From Marinobacterium rhizophilum (GTDB taxonomy: Bacteria > Pseudomonadota > Gammaproteobacteria > Pseudomonadales > Balneatricaceae): DNA of 64,000 bases. The position numbers and the translations under genes were made by a program. The notes beneath the pieces were generated by a model, which saw only the letters and a program-made list of their open reading frames with translations, was not told the DNA's origin and made no database searches. How positions within the stretch are numbered: position 1 is the stretch's first letter; each line of letters starts with the position of its first letter. Positions 24,697-32,799 of this stretch are shown piece after piece. Location: NCBI RefSeq assembly GCF_024397915.1, contig NZ_CP073347.1, positions 2,728,001-2,792,000 of the forward strand, read 5' to 3'.

Positions 24697-25678
24697 GACT
24701 AAACACGTAGAGCCGGACAAGATACTGGTCAAGATGCCCTCACTCAGGGCCGTAAGGTCCTTTGTGGCGGCGGCCAAGTACCAGAACTTTACCCGTGCCG
24801 CCGAAGCGCTTTGCGTGACCCAGGCCGCCATCAGCCGGCAAATTCGCGAACTCGAAGCCAGCCTGGGAATCGAGCTGTTCAAGCGCGCCGGGCGCGCCGT
24901 GGAGCTGACCGAGGCCGGCGCCATTTTCTACGACGCCGCCTACCTGTCGTTTGTGAATATTGCCCAGGCCGCCGAGCGGGTGCAGGGTCTTGGCAGCAGC
25001 AAGAAAATGCTGACCATCTGCTGCACCCCGGCCTTTTCCGCGCTCTGGCTGTCACGGCGCCTGCCGGCATTTTTCACCGCCAACCCCGATATCGACCTTA
25101 ACGTGGTGACCACCGAAAACTTCCTGCAAATGGAGCCCGGCATTGCGCCCGATGTCTTCATCAACAAGGTTGCGGACCCGCGCGAAGGCTATCACTCGAT
25201 CCCGCTCTTTCATGACCTGATCTACCCGGTCTGCACCCCCGAGTACCTGCGCCAGCACCCGGAAGTATCCAGCCTGGAGGGGTTGCGCGACAGCGTGCTG
25301 CTGAACCTGAGCCCCTACGGCCGCTCCCAGGTGGCTGAACACCTGGACTGGAACGTCTGGTTCTCGTTTTTCGAGATAGGCGCCAATGCCCGCGTCGATG
25401 ACAGCTACCACCTGTTCAATGCCAACGACTACAACATGCTGATCCAGATGGTGCTGAACAACCAGGGCGTGACCCTGGGCTGGCATCACCTGGTGGCCCC
25501 CCTGCTGGCCGAGGGTCGCCTGGTCGCACCGCTCACCCAGGTGGTCGAACTGAAGGAAAAACTGCATTACCTGACCTACGCGGAAAGCAAAACCCACAAC
25601 GAGGCCTTTGGCCTGTTCCGCAACTGGATGCTCGCCTGTGTGGCCGACGAACACACCGCTGTGCCTGCCACCGAGTAG
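24695..25678 (+). CDS. LysR-type regulator, third paralogue, controls the Rieske locus
   Basis: This 327-residue LysR protein has a winged helix (LRAVRSFVAAAKYQNFTRAA and CVTQAAISRQIRELEASLG) and an effector domain closing with GVTLGWHHLVAPLLAEG, the same motif as in the LysR proteins at 13558 and 16461. It sits between the divergent Rieske oxygenase gene and the DapA-like operon, with candidate binding sites at 22294, 24682 and 25775. It probably activates all three promoters in response to the betaine or a breakdown product. The start is uncertain: ATG 24695 or ATG 24734, neither with a strong ribosome site. Confidence 0.86.
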   Translation: MTKHVEPDKILVKMPSLRAVRSFVAAAKYQNFTRAAEALCVTQAAISRQIRELEASLGIELFKRAGRAVELTEAGAIFYDAAYLSFVNIAQAAERVQGLGSSKKMLTICCTPAFSALWLSRRLPAFFTANPDIDLNVVTTENFLQMEPGIAPDVFINKVADPREGYHSIPLFHDLIYPVCTPEYLRQHPEVSSLEGLRDSVLLNLSPYGRSQVAEHLDWNVWFSFFEIGANARVDDSYHLFNANDYNMLIQMVLNNQGVTLGWHHLVAPLLAEGRLVAPLTQVVELKEKLHYLTYAESKTHNEAFGLFRNWMLACVADEHTAVPATE

Positions 25679-25711
25679 GCCCGAAACCTTTTCTATCCCC
25701 GCTAAAAAGAC

Positions 25712-25750
25712 CTGCCCCCAGATCCCGGCCTGACAGGGCCGCTGGGGCAG
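25712..25750. terminator. Hairpin after the LysR gene
   Basis: CTGCCCC(C)AG and CTGGGGCAG arms (about 9 bp with one bulge) enclose a second small GGCC stem. It lies 34 bp past the LysR stop. There is no T run on the plus side, so termination would be weak or factor-dependent. It may insulate the following promoter. Confidence 0.4.
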
Positions 25751-25774
25751 CACCTCTACAGTTCCATTATCTTA

Positions 25775-25789
25775 ATAACCTATCGTTAT
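25775..25789. promoter_or_regulatory. ATAAC-N5-GTTAT site upstream of the DapA-like operon
   Basis: A perfect 5-bp inverted repeat with a 5-base spacer (CTATC), 135 bp upstream of the first gene, has the T-N11-A layout of a LysR recognition site. A lone half-site, ATAAC, recurs at about 25908, close to the start codon. Confidence 0.55.
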
Positions 25790-25923
25790 GCTATTTGCGA
25801 TAAAAAGGTTGATTGTGCGCTTTGCAGGCCAATCTTAGAATTTTCCTATCCGCGAAGTATCAGGGCCTGACCTTTTTAATTCGCACTAACTCGGACAAAC
25901 AATCATAACGAAGGTGAGATGAT

Positions 25924-26832
25924 ATGCACTTCGAAGGAATTTACACGCCGGTAATTACGCCGTTTAAAGCAGACTATTCCATCGATTACGATGCCTATGC
26001 GTCACATGTACAGTTCCTGCTCGAGTCCGGTGTGCATGGCCTTATGATTGGCGGCACCACGGGCGAGTATTATGTGGAGAGCCACGAAGAGCGCGTGGAA
26101 TTGCTGAAAATCGCACGTCAGGTCTGCGGTAACAAGTTACAGATCATCTTTGGAACAGGCTCAATCGATCCAGACGCATCCATAAAGCTGGCAGAGGCGG
26201 CCGTCAAGCATGAAGCCGATGTCATCCTGGTTGCAACGCCTCCCTATTCGCTGCCAACGCAGCAGGAACTGGCGCAGCATGCGCTGAGAATTGACCGTGC
26301 AGCCAACCTGCCGATCATGCTTTACAACTATCCGGACCGGATGGGTGTGAACATGGAAGCCGAGTTCTTCGATCGGGTCGCCGAGTCGTCCAATTTCTGC
26401 GGCATCAAGGAAAGCTCCGGCGATATCAACCGTCTGCATATGCTGATAAGTGATCGCTCCAATATCCAGGTTGCCTGCGGCATGGATGACCAGGCGCTGG
26501 AATTCTTTGCCTGGGGTGCCAAAAGCTGGGTTTGTGCCGGCTCCAACTTCCTGCCCAAAGAGCATATCGCACTCTACAACGCCTGCGTGCTGGAAAACGA
26601 CTTTGCCAAGGGACGTCGCATTATGGCGGCGATGATGCCGCTGATGAGCGTGCTTGAGCAGGGCGGCAAGTTTATCCAGAGCGTGAAGCACGGCGTAACA
26701 CTGGATGGCCGTTTTGCCGGCGAAGTGCGCAAGCCCCTGCTGGGCCTGAGCGAGCAGGAGAAAACCGCCATGGCCGAGGTGGTTCAGGAATTGAAACAGA
26801 ATATCGCTGACATTGTGTCGGAGGCCAAGTAA
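25924..26832 (+). CDS. DapA-family (dihydrodipicolinate synthase-like) aldolase/lyase
   Basis: This 302-residue TIM-barrel protein has the Schiff-base lysine Lys162 in GIKESSGD, the YNYP tyrosine Tyr134 and the GGTTGEYY carboxylate-binding loop (Thr45, Thr46). These are the catalytic set of class I lyases that act on 2-oxo acids or their imines. True DapA is usually in a lysine or housekeeping context; here the gene leads an operon with an aldehyde dehydrogenase and an amine oxidase. A role as aldolase, dehydratase or deaminase giving a semialdehyde or 2-oxo acid is likely, as in the hydroxyproline deaminases. The ATG follows GAAGGTGAG, and the stop overlaps the next start (TAATG). Confidence 0.87.
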   Translation: MHFEGIYTPVITPFKADYSIDYDAYASHVQFLLESGVHGLMIGGTTGEYYVESHEERVELLKIARQVCGNKLQIIFGTGSIDPDASIKLAEAAVKHEADVILVATPPYSLPTQQELAQHALRIDRAANLPIMLYNYPDRMGVNMEAEFFDRVAESSNFCGIKESSGDINRLHMLISDRSNIQVACGMDDQALEFFAWGAKSWVCAGSNFLPKEHIALYNACVLENDFAKGRRIMAAMMPLMSVLEQGGKFIQSVKHGVTLDGRFAGEVRKPLLGLSEQEKTAMAEVVQELKQNIADIVSEAK

Positions 26833-28325
26833 TGACTGATCTGCTGACCCGCGAAGAATACAAGGCGATCGCCGCACAACTGACTCCGCCCTCCATGAGT
26901 TTCATTGACGGTGCTTTGCGGCCTTCCAGCGATGGCGAAACCATCCCCGTTACCAACCCGGCCACCGGCGAGCTGATCACGACGATCGCGGCCTGCACCG
27001 TTGCCGATGTCGATTTTGCGGTTGCCAGGGCGCGCACGGCATTTGACAGTGGCGTCTGGAGCAAGACCCACCCGTCTGAGCGCAAGCGTGTTTTGCTTCA
27101 GCTCGCCAGGCTGATCGAACAGAACGCCCATGAACTGGCCGTGCTCGAAAGCATTGACTCCGGCAAGCCCATCCTGGATTGCGTGACCATTGATATTCCG
27201 GAAGTGGCTCACACGATCAGCTGGCATGCTGAACTGATGGATAAAATTTACGACCAGACAGCCCCGGTTGGAAACGATGCCGTTGCCATGATCGTGCGTG
27301 AGCCTGTGGGCGTGGTTGGCGCGGTTCTGCCCTGGAACTTCCCCATCCTGATGCTGGCGTGGAAAATTGCACCGGCACTGGCCGCAGGCTGCTCGATGAT
27401 CGTCAAGCCTGCCGCCCAGACCTCCCTGACCGCCCTGCGGGTTGCCGAGCTGGCCACGCAAGCCGGCCTGCCGGATGGCGTACTGAACATCGTGACCGGC
27501 AGCGGCCGGGTCGTGGGCGAGGCGATTGGCAGCCACATGGACATCGACATGGTGACCTTCACCGGTTCGACCGAGACCGGCCGTCGCTTCCTGCGCTACT
27601 CCGCCGACTCCAATATCAAGGAAGTGGTACTGGAGCTGGGCGGCAAGAATCCCTGCATCGTGCTGGATGATGCCGAAGACCTGGACAAGGTTGCCGCCCA
27701 GGTTGTCGCCGCCGCCTTCTGGAACATGGGGGAAAACTGCTCGGCCGGCTCCCGCCTGATCGTTCAGGAAGGCATCAAGGACAAGCTGATGGAGCGGGTA
27801 CTACATCACTGCAAGGACTGGAAAACCGGCGATCCACTCGACCCGTCCAACCAGCTGGGTGCGCTGGTCGACAAGGTGCACTTTGGCAAGGTCTGCGAGT
27901 ATCTCGATATCGCCAAGCAGGAAGGTCATGCACTGATCCTCGGCGGCGACACGGCCGATGGCTGCTATGTCATGCCGACCATCTATGACGGTGTTAAAAA
28001 CAGCGACCGCCTGGCGAAAGAAGAGATTTTCGGGCCGGTGCTGTCGGTCATCACCGTCAGCAGCTACGAAGAAGCCATCGCTGTCGCCAACGATACCGAA
28101 TACGGCCTGGCCGCCTCGGTATTCACCGCGAACGGCAAGACCTCCATGCGTGCGGCCCAGGCGCTGCGCGCCGGTACCGTCACCGTAAACTGCTTTGGCG
28201 AAGGCGACGTGTCGACCCCCTTTGGTGGCTACAAGCAGTCGGGCTTCGGTGGGCGCGACAAATCCATTCATGCACATGATCAGTTCACCCAGCTGAAGAC
28301 TATCTGGGTTGATCTGTCTGCCTGA
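26832..28325 (+). CDS. NAD(P)-dependent aldehyde dehydrogenase (PuuC/betaine-aldehyde type)
   Basis: This 497-residue protein has the full ALDH catalytic set: the LPWNFP loop near residue 167, FTGSTETG at 243-250, Glu269 in LELGGK, and catalytic Cys303 in MGENCSAGSR. The C-terminal STPFGGYKQSGFGGRDK is typical of the PuuC and betaine-aldehyde dehydrogenase branch, which oxidises aminoaldehydes to amino acids. It overlaps the DapA-like gene by one base, so the two are translationally coupled. It may oxidise the semialdehyde made by the DapA-like lyase or by the FAD oxidase that follows. Formaldehyde from Rieske demethylation is a less likely substrate. Confidence 0.9.
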   Translation: MTDLLTREEYKAIAAQLTPPSMSFIDGALRPSSDGETIPVTNPATGELITTIAACTVADVDFAVARARTAFDSGVWSKTHPSERKRVLLQLARLIEQNAHELAVLESIDSGKPILDCVTIDIPEVAHTISWHAELMDKIYDQTAPVGNDAVAMIVREPVGVVGAVLPWNFPILMLAWKIAPALAAGCSMIVKPAAQTSLTALRVAELATQAGLPDGVLNIVTGSGRVVGEAIGSHMDIDMVTFTGSTETGRRFLRYSADSNIKEVVLELGGKNPCIVLDDAEDLDKVAAQVVAAAFWNMGENCSAGSRLIVQEGIKDKLMERVLHHCKDWKTGDPLDPSNQLGALVDKVHFGKVCEYLDIAKQEGHALILGGDTADGCYVMPTIYDGVKNSDRLAKEEIFGPVLSVITVSSYEEAIAVANDTEYGLAASVFTANGKTSMRAAQALRAGTVTVNCFGEGDVSTPFGGYKQSGFGGRDKSIHAHDQFTQLKTIWVDLSA

Positions 28326-28439
28326 TCGTTAACGTTCTAACCGGGCCGGTACGGCAATTGAACGCGGCTGCGGACCTGCTTCACAAGCACAGGGTCCGCA
28401 GCGCGCGCGTACCCGGCTGCGGTTCGGAAGGACAGGTTT

Positions 28440-29786
28440 ATGACCAAGACAATAACAGTAAGGCGCTTGCCCGTGGACCCAGGCCCCGCAGCCTGGAACA
28501 GCATCCTGCCCCCGGCAGCTGAGTATCCACGCCTGAATGGGGACATGACAGCGGACTGGGTGGTCGTTGGCGGTGGTTTTACCGGTATCGCTGCGGCCAG
28601 GCGGCTGTCACAGCTTGTCGGCAACGAATCGATCGTGCTGCTGGAGGCGAAACGCCTCGCCGAAGGCCCTGCGGGCCGCAACAGCGGTTTCATGATCGAC
28701 CTGCCCCATGACCTCAGCTCGGAAACCTATGCCGGCGCCCATGAACAGGATTTGCAACAGATCAGGCTGAATCGCGAAGCCATTCGCTTTGCCGCGGAAA
28801 TGGCCACCGAGTACGGCATGCCAAAGGCCGTATTCAACCCGTGCGGCAAGGTCACCGCCGCCGGCTCCTCCCGCGGCGAGCAACACATTGCCAGCTACCA
28901 GCAGCACCTGAGCTCGCTCGGCGAGAGTTTCCGGCTGATGGACCACGCCGAAATGAAGGACTGGACGGGCTCTGAGTTTTATCACCATGGCCTCTTTACG
29001 CCCGGCGCGGTCATGATACAGCCGGCGGCCTTTATCCGCAGGGCGGCAGAAGGCCTGAGCAGCAGGGTCAGGATTTATGAAAACAGTCCTGTCACCCGCA
29101 TGGATACCGGTGCCGAGCACAAGCTGGTCACGCCCGGGGGTGTCGTCAGAGCCAAGGGTGTGATCCTGGCGGTCAACGGTCATGTCCAGTCGTTTGGCTT
29201 CTTTCCCAAGAGGCTGCTGCATGTCTTTACCTATGCCTCCATGACACGGGCACTGACCCCCGGCGAAGTGAAGCGTTTGGGCGGTGCCAGTGACTGGGGC
29301 ATCCTGCCGGCTGACCCAATGGGTACGACGGTGCGTCGCAGCTCCGATTTTATGGGCAGTGGCAACCGCATCGTGATTCGCAATCACGCGACCCTGAACC
29401 AGTCCATTGAAGCGACACCCCAGAACATGAACCGGGCTGCCCGCTTGCAGGACCGCTCTTTTGCAAGCCGTTTTCCGATGCTCAAGGGCGTTGAAATGGA
29501 ATACCGCTGGGGCGGGCGGCTCTGCCTTTCCCTGAACTCGGTGCCCGCGTTTGGCGAAGTGGAGCCCAGGGTCTGGGCGGCGGCTTGCCAGAATGGCCTG
29601 GGGACGGTCAAGGGCACCCTGTCCGGCATGATGGCCGCCGAACAGGCGGTACTGGGCAGCTCGGAGCGACTGACCGAATTCCTGAATCATCAGCAACCCC
29701 GCAAGCTGCCACCCGAGCCGTTTCTGTCCGCAGGCGCCAACATGACCATGCGCTGGAAGGAATGGCAGGCCGGCATTGAATTGTAA
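28440..29786 (+). CDS. FAD-dependent amine oxidoreductase (PuuB/DadA-like)
   Basis: This 448-residue protein has a DAO-type FAD fold: WVVVGGGFTGIAAARRL near residue 40, a glutamate at the end of the second strand (LLEAKRLAEGPAGRNSG), a middle substrate domain, and a C-terminal YRWGGRLCLSLNSVP and GLGTVKG that close over the flavin. PuuB-like enzymes oxidise gamma-glutamylputrescine or similar secondary amines to an aldehyde plus amine. It follows the ALDH by 114 bp with an AGGA before the ATG. In this context it may oxidise a partly demethylated amine and feed the ALDH; that is inference. No membrane anchor is seen. Confidence 0.88.
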   Translation: MTKTITVRRLPVDPGPAAWNSILPPAAEYPRLNGDMTADWVVVGGGFTGIAAARRLSQLVGNESIVLLEAKRLAEGPAGRNSGFMIDLPHDLSSETYAGAHEQDLQQIRLNREAIRFAAEMATEYGMPKAVFNPCGKVTAAGSSRGEQHIASYQQHLSSLGESFRLMDHAEMKDWTGSEFYHHGLFTPGAVMIQPAAFIRRAAEGLSSRVRIYENSPVTRMDTGAEHKLVTPGGVVRAKGVILAVNGHVQSFGFFPKRLLHVFTYASMTRALTPGEVKRLGGASDWGILPADPMGTTVRRSSDFMGSGNRIVIRNHATLNQSIEATPQNMNRAARLQDRSFASRFPMLKGVEMEYRWGGRLCLSLNSVPAFGEVEPRVWAAACQNGLGTVKGTLSGMMAAEQAVLGSSERLTEFLNHQQPRKLPPEPFLSAGANMTMRWKEWQAGIEL

Positions 29787-29828
29787 TCTCCCGGCCCAGC
29801 CCGCCGGGACTCAGAACAGGAAACCACG

Positions 29829-30938
29829 ATGACCCACTTCAACACTTCCGAGTTTCTGGACCCGGTCCGTACCCAGACCTGGAGCAACGGCCGCCACCTG
29901 GTGCGTTGCGTGCGGGTCATCCGTGAAACCGCCGACGTCTGCACCTTTACGTTCAGCCTGGGCCAGCCGGTGCTGTTTTTCTTCAAGCCCGGGCAGTTCG
30001 TGACCCTGGAACTGGAGATTGCCGGCCAGCGCGTCATGCGCTCCTACACCATTTCCAGCTCGCCCTCGATTCCCTACAGCTTCTCCATCACGGTCAAGCG
30101 GGTACCCGGCGGCGAAGTCTCCAACTGGCTGCACGACAACCTGAGCTCCGGCGACCAGATCGCCGTGCATGGCCCGGTGGGCCAGTTCAACTGCCTCGAT
30201 TTCCCGGCCGAGAAAGTGCTGCTGCTGTCCGGCGGTGTCGGCATCACGCCGGTGATGTCCATGGCGCGCTGGTGGTTTGATACCGACTCCGAGGTCGATA
30301 TCGCCTTCGTGCACAGCGCCCGTACCCCCGGCGATGTCATCTACAAGAGCGAGCTGGAGTACATGTCCTCGCGTATCGGCAACTTCCAGCTGCACCTGGT
30401 GTGCGAGCGTAACGAAGTCGGCCAGATCTGGGGCGGCTATCGCGGCCGGGTCGATATCAACATGCTGCAGTTGATAGCGCCGGACTTCCTTGAACGCGAA
30501 GTGTTCTGCTGCGGCCCGGAGCCCTACATGAAGGCCATTCGTACCCTGCTGGAAGAAGCCGGATTCGACATGCGCCAGTACCATGAGGAATCCTTCGATA
30601 CCACGCCGGCGCGGGATGTGCGCCAGGCAGAAGTGCATGCCGACGAAGCCCAGCAGGCAGAACTCATCGAACAGGAAATGGTGCGCGTCAGTTTCGCAGA
30701 CTCGGGGGAGAGCATCGAGGTAGCCCTTGGCAGCAACCTCAACGAAGCCGCCATCGAAGCTGGCGTCAATATACCCAAGGCCTGCGGTATCGGCATCTGC
30801 GGTGCCTGCCGGGTCAGGGTTATCGACGGCCGCTCCAGCATGGCGCACAACGGCGGCATCAGTGCCGAGGAAATCGAGCAGGGCTACGTGCTGTCCTGCT
30901 GTACCCAGGTCGATGGCGACCTGCAGATCGAGTTCTGA
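29829..30938 (+). CDS. Rieske oxygenase reductase, GbcB-like (FAD/NAD(P)H plus 2Fe-2S)
   Basis: This 369-residue protein closely resembles GbcB. It starts with the FAD-binding barrel (FFFKPGQFVTLEL, RSYTISSSP), followed by the NAD(P)H domain (LLLSGGVGITPVMSM, FCCGPEPYM). A C-terminal ferredoxin domain has CGIGICGAC and a later Cys pair in LSCCTQ, giving the four ligands of a plant-type 2Fe-2S cluster. It passes electrons from NAD(P)H to the Rieske oxygenase encoded at 23265, although the two genes are split on either side of the LysR gene and face apart. AGGA lies 8 bases before the ATG. It ends the four-gene operon. Confidence 0.93.
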   Translation: MTHFNTSEFLDPVRTQTWSNGRHLVRCVRVIRETADVCTFTFSLGQPVLFFFKPGQFVTLELEIAGQRVMRSYTISSSPSIPYSFSITVKRVPGGEVSNWLHDNLSSGDQIAVHGPVGQFNCLDFPAEKVLLLSGGVGITPVMSMARWWFDTDSEVDIAFVHSARTPGDVIYKSELEYMSSRIGNFQLHLVCERNEVGQIWGGYRGRVDINMLQLIAPDFLEREVFCCGPEPYMKAIRTLLEEAGFDMRQYHEESFDTTPARDVRQAEVHADEAQQAELIEQEMVRVSFADSGESIEVALGSNLNEAAIEAGVNIPKACGIGICGACRVRVIDGRSSMAHNGGISAEEIEQGYVLSCCTQVDGDLQIEF

Positions 30939-31535
30939 TCCCGGCCAGTTAGGAGGCCGTCCGACAACAACCTACTGCGAACCACCTGGTTCTCTAGCAA
31001 TAAAAGGGCGTCCTTCGCAGGGATCCGCAATACAGCCAACTACAGCTCCGCTGATTTTTCGAGGCTGCATTTCGCCTTTCGGCGACATACTTTCTTTGCT
31101 CGTGCAAAGAAAGTATGCAAAGAAAGCACGCCCCGATGAAGCCTATTCGCTGCGCTCTGAGATCATTCGGCGGGCTGCGCTGACGGTACATCCCTGTACC
31201 TCATCGCAGGCGCATCAGTCCCTGTTGCGCCCCTTCGGGCCTGGTCGCCGAATGACCTCAGTGCTCGCTGGCTTCATAAGGGGTAGCAAGAGCCGTTCTG
31301 ACGCCCCGGTGGAATGGTACCGGGTCTGGATAAGTAACTGATAATGGAGAAAGGAAAAGGACGTCAGTCACCGCGTTGTTGCCGGTGCGGCAATGGATGC
31401 TTTCAGGGTGCTGATGAGCGAAGCGAATCGCACCGTTTACCCAAGCGAATTGTTCCGGGCGGCGTTCCGTCGTGCGGCGGTTCGCCGCCATGCCTAATTG
31501 ATCGTTATACGCACACTAGCGGCGCCCCACCACCC
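30939..31535. other. About 600-bp non-coding region with a long hairpin
   Basis: No convincing gene is seen between the GbcB-like gene and the terminator of the fad block. A perfect 14-bp stem with a TCGT loop lies at 31086-31117 (CATACTTTCTTTGC and its complement), and its right arm is partly repeated at once (GCAAAGAAAG). Blocks further on, such as CGGTGCGGCAATG and AATCGCACCG, suggest degenerate repeats. Low coding signal and symmetry suggest an old mobile-element remnant or an intergenic repeat family. Confidence 0.5.
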
Positions 31536-31578
31536 AAAAAAGCCCCTGGCCGCAGGGTTAACTGCAGCCAGGGGCTTT
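31536..31578 (-). terminator. Terminator of the fatty-acid oxidation operon
   Basis: A 9-bp GC-rich stem (GCCCCTGGC with GCCAGGGGC), extended by an inner GCAG/CTGC stem, is followed on the minus strand by six T. It lies 28 bp past the fadA stop. On the plus side only three T follow, so it mainly serves the minus strand. Confidence 0.9.
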
Positions 31579-31605
31579 ACTCGCTAGAGTCTAATTCGCA
31601 GTCAG

Positions 31606-32784
31606 CTATTCCAGCCGTTCGATCACCGTGGCGATGCCCTGCCCCATGCCGATACACATGGTGGCCAGGCCCAGGGTGCCGTTTTGCTGCTCCAGCACGT
31701 TCAGCAGGGTGGTGGTGATACGTGCGCCGGAGCAACCCAGCGGATGACCCAGTGCAATGGCGCCGCCGTTGAGGTTGACCTTCTGATCCATGCTGTCGGT
31801 CAGTTTCAGCCCCTTCATCACCGATAGTGCCTGGGCGGCGAAGGCTTCGTTGAGCTCGAAGTAATCGATATCGTCGATACCGAGCCCGGCGCGCTTGAGG
31901 GCTTTCTGGCTCGCAGGCACCGGGCCGTACCCCATGATCGACGGATCGCAGCCCGCCACCCCCATGCTGACAATGCGCGCCCGCGGCTTGAGCCCCAGGC
32001 TCTGGGCCCGCTCGGCGGACATCAGCAGCATGGCGCTGGCGCCGTCGGACAGTGCCGAGGAGGTACCGGCGGTGACGGTGCCGACCTTGGGCACGAACAC
32101 CGGCGGCAGGGCGGCCAGGGAGTCAGCCGTCGTATCGGGCCGAATGACTTCGTCGGTTTCCAGCAGGGACTTGAAGCCGTTTTCGTCATGGCCTTCCACG
32201 GCCACGATCTCGTTGGCAAAACGCCCGGCCAGGGTGGCCTCGTGGGCCTTCTGGTGTGAACGGGCACCAAAGGCATCCTGCTGTTCGCGGGTTACACCGT
32301 TCATCTTGCCGAGCATTTCGGCGGTCACACCCATCATCATGGCCGCCTTGGCGACCTGTTTGGACATCTGCGGATTCACATCGACACCGTGGGTCAGGGC
32401 CACATGTCCCATGTGCTCCACGCCCCCGACCATAAAGAGATCGCCGTTACCGCTCTGGATCGCCTGGGCGGCGGTATGCAGCGCTGCCATGGAGGAGCCA
32501 CAGAGGCGGTTGACGGTCTGGGCCGCGACCGTATGGGGAATGCCCGCCAGCAGCGCCGCGTTGCGGCCGATATTGAAGCCCTGCTCCAGGGTCTGGTTCA
32601 CACAGCCCCAGATCACGTCCTCGATCTCGGCCGGGTTGATCTGCGGATGCCGCGCCAGCAGGCCCTGCATGGCGGCGGCGGACAGCGCTTCGGCGCGTAC
32701 ATTGCGAAAGGATCCGTTCTTGGAACGTCCCATGGGGGTACGTACCGCATCGACGATGACCACGTCATTGGGTTTCAGGCTCAT
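31606..32784 (-). CDS. fadA: 3-ketoacyl-CoA thiolase (FadA)
   Basis: This 392-residue thiolase has the nucleophilic cysteine in NRLCGSSM near residue 92, the ELNEAFA segment, the histidine in GGAIALGHPLG and the second cysteine in CIGMGQG. It cleaves 3-oxoacyl-CoA to acetyl-CoA and a shortened acyl-CoA, and works in complex with FadB, whose gene ends 15 bp upstream. The sequence NVRAEALSA near the N-terminus is typical of FadA rather than of PcaF (the thiolase at 60200). Its expression is coupled to fadB, and the strong terminator follows. Confidence 0.95.
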   Translation of the reverse strand: MSLKPNDVVIVDAVRTPMGRSKNGSFRNVRAEALSAAAMQGLLARHPQINPAEIEDVIWGCVNQTLEQGFNIGRNAALLAGIPHTVAAQTVNRLCGSSMAALHTAAQAIQSGNGDLFMVGGVEHMGHVALTHGVDVNPQMSKQVAKAAMMMGVTAEMLGKMNGVTREQQDAFGARSHQKAHEATLAGRFANEIVAVEGHDENGFKSLLETDEVIRPDTTADSLAALPPVFVPKVGTVTAGTSSALSDGASAMLLMSAERAQSLGLKPRARIVSMGVAGCDPSIMGYGPVPASQKALKRAGLGIDDIDYFELNEAFAAQALSVMKGLKLTDSMDQKVNLNGGAIALGHPLGCSGARITTTLLNVLEQQNGTLGLATMCIGMGQGIATVIERLE

Positions 32785-32799
32785 CCAGGTATCCTCCTT

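Noticed and set aside
25924..26832. Calling the DapA-like gene the lysine-biosynthesis dapA
   Set aside because: The catalytic residues fit the family, but the operon of ALDH, amine oxidase and Rieske reductase points to catabolism.
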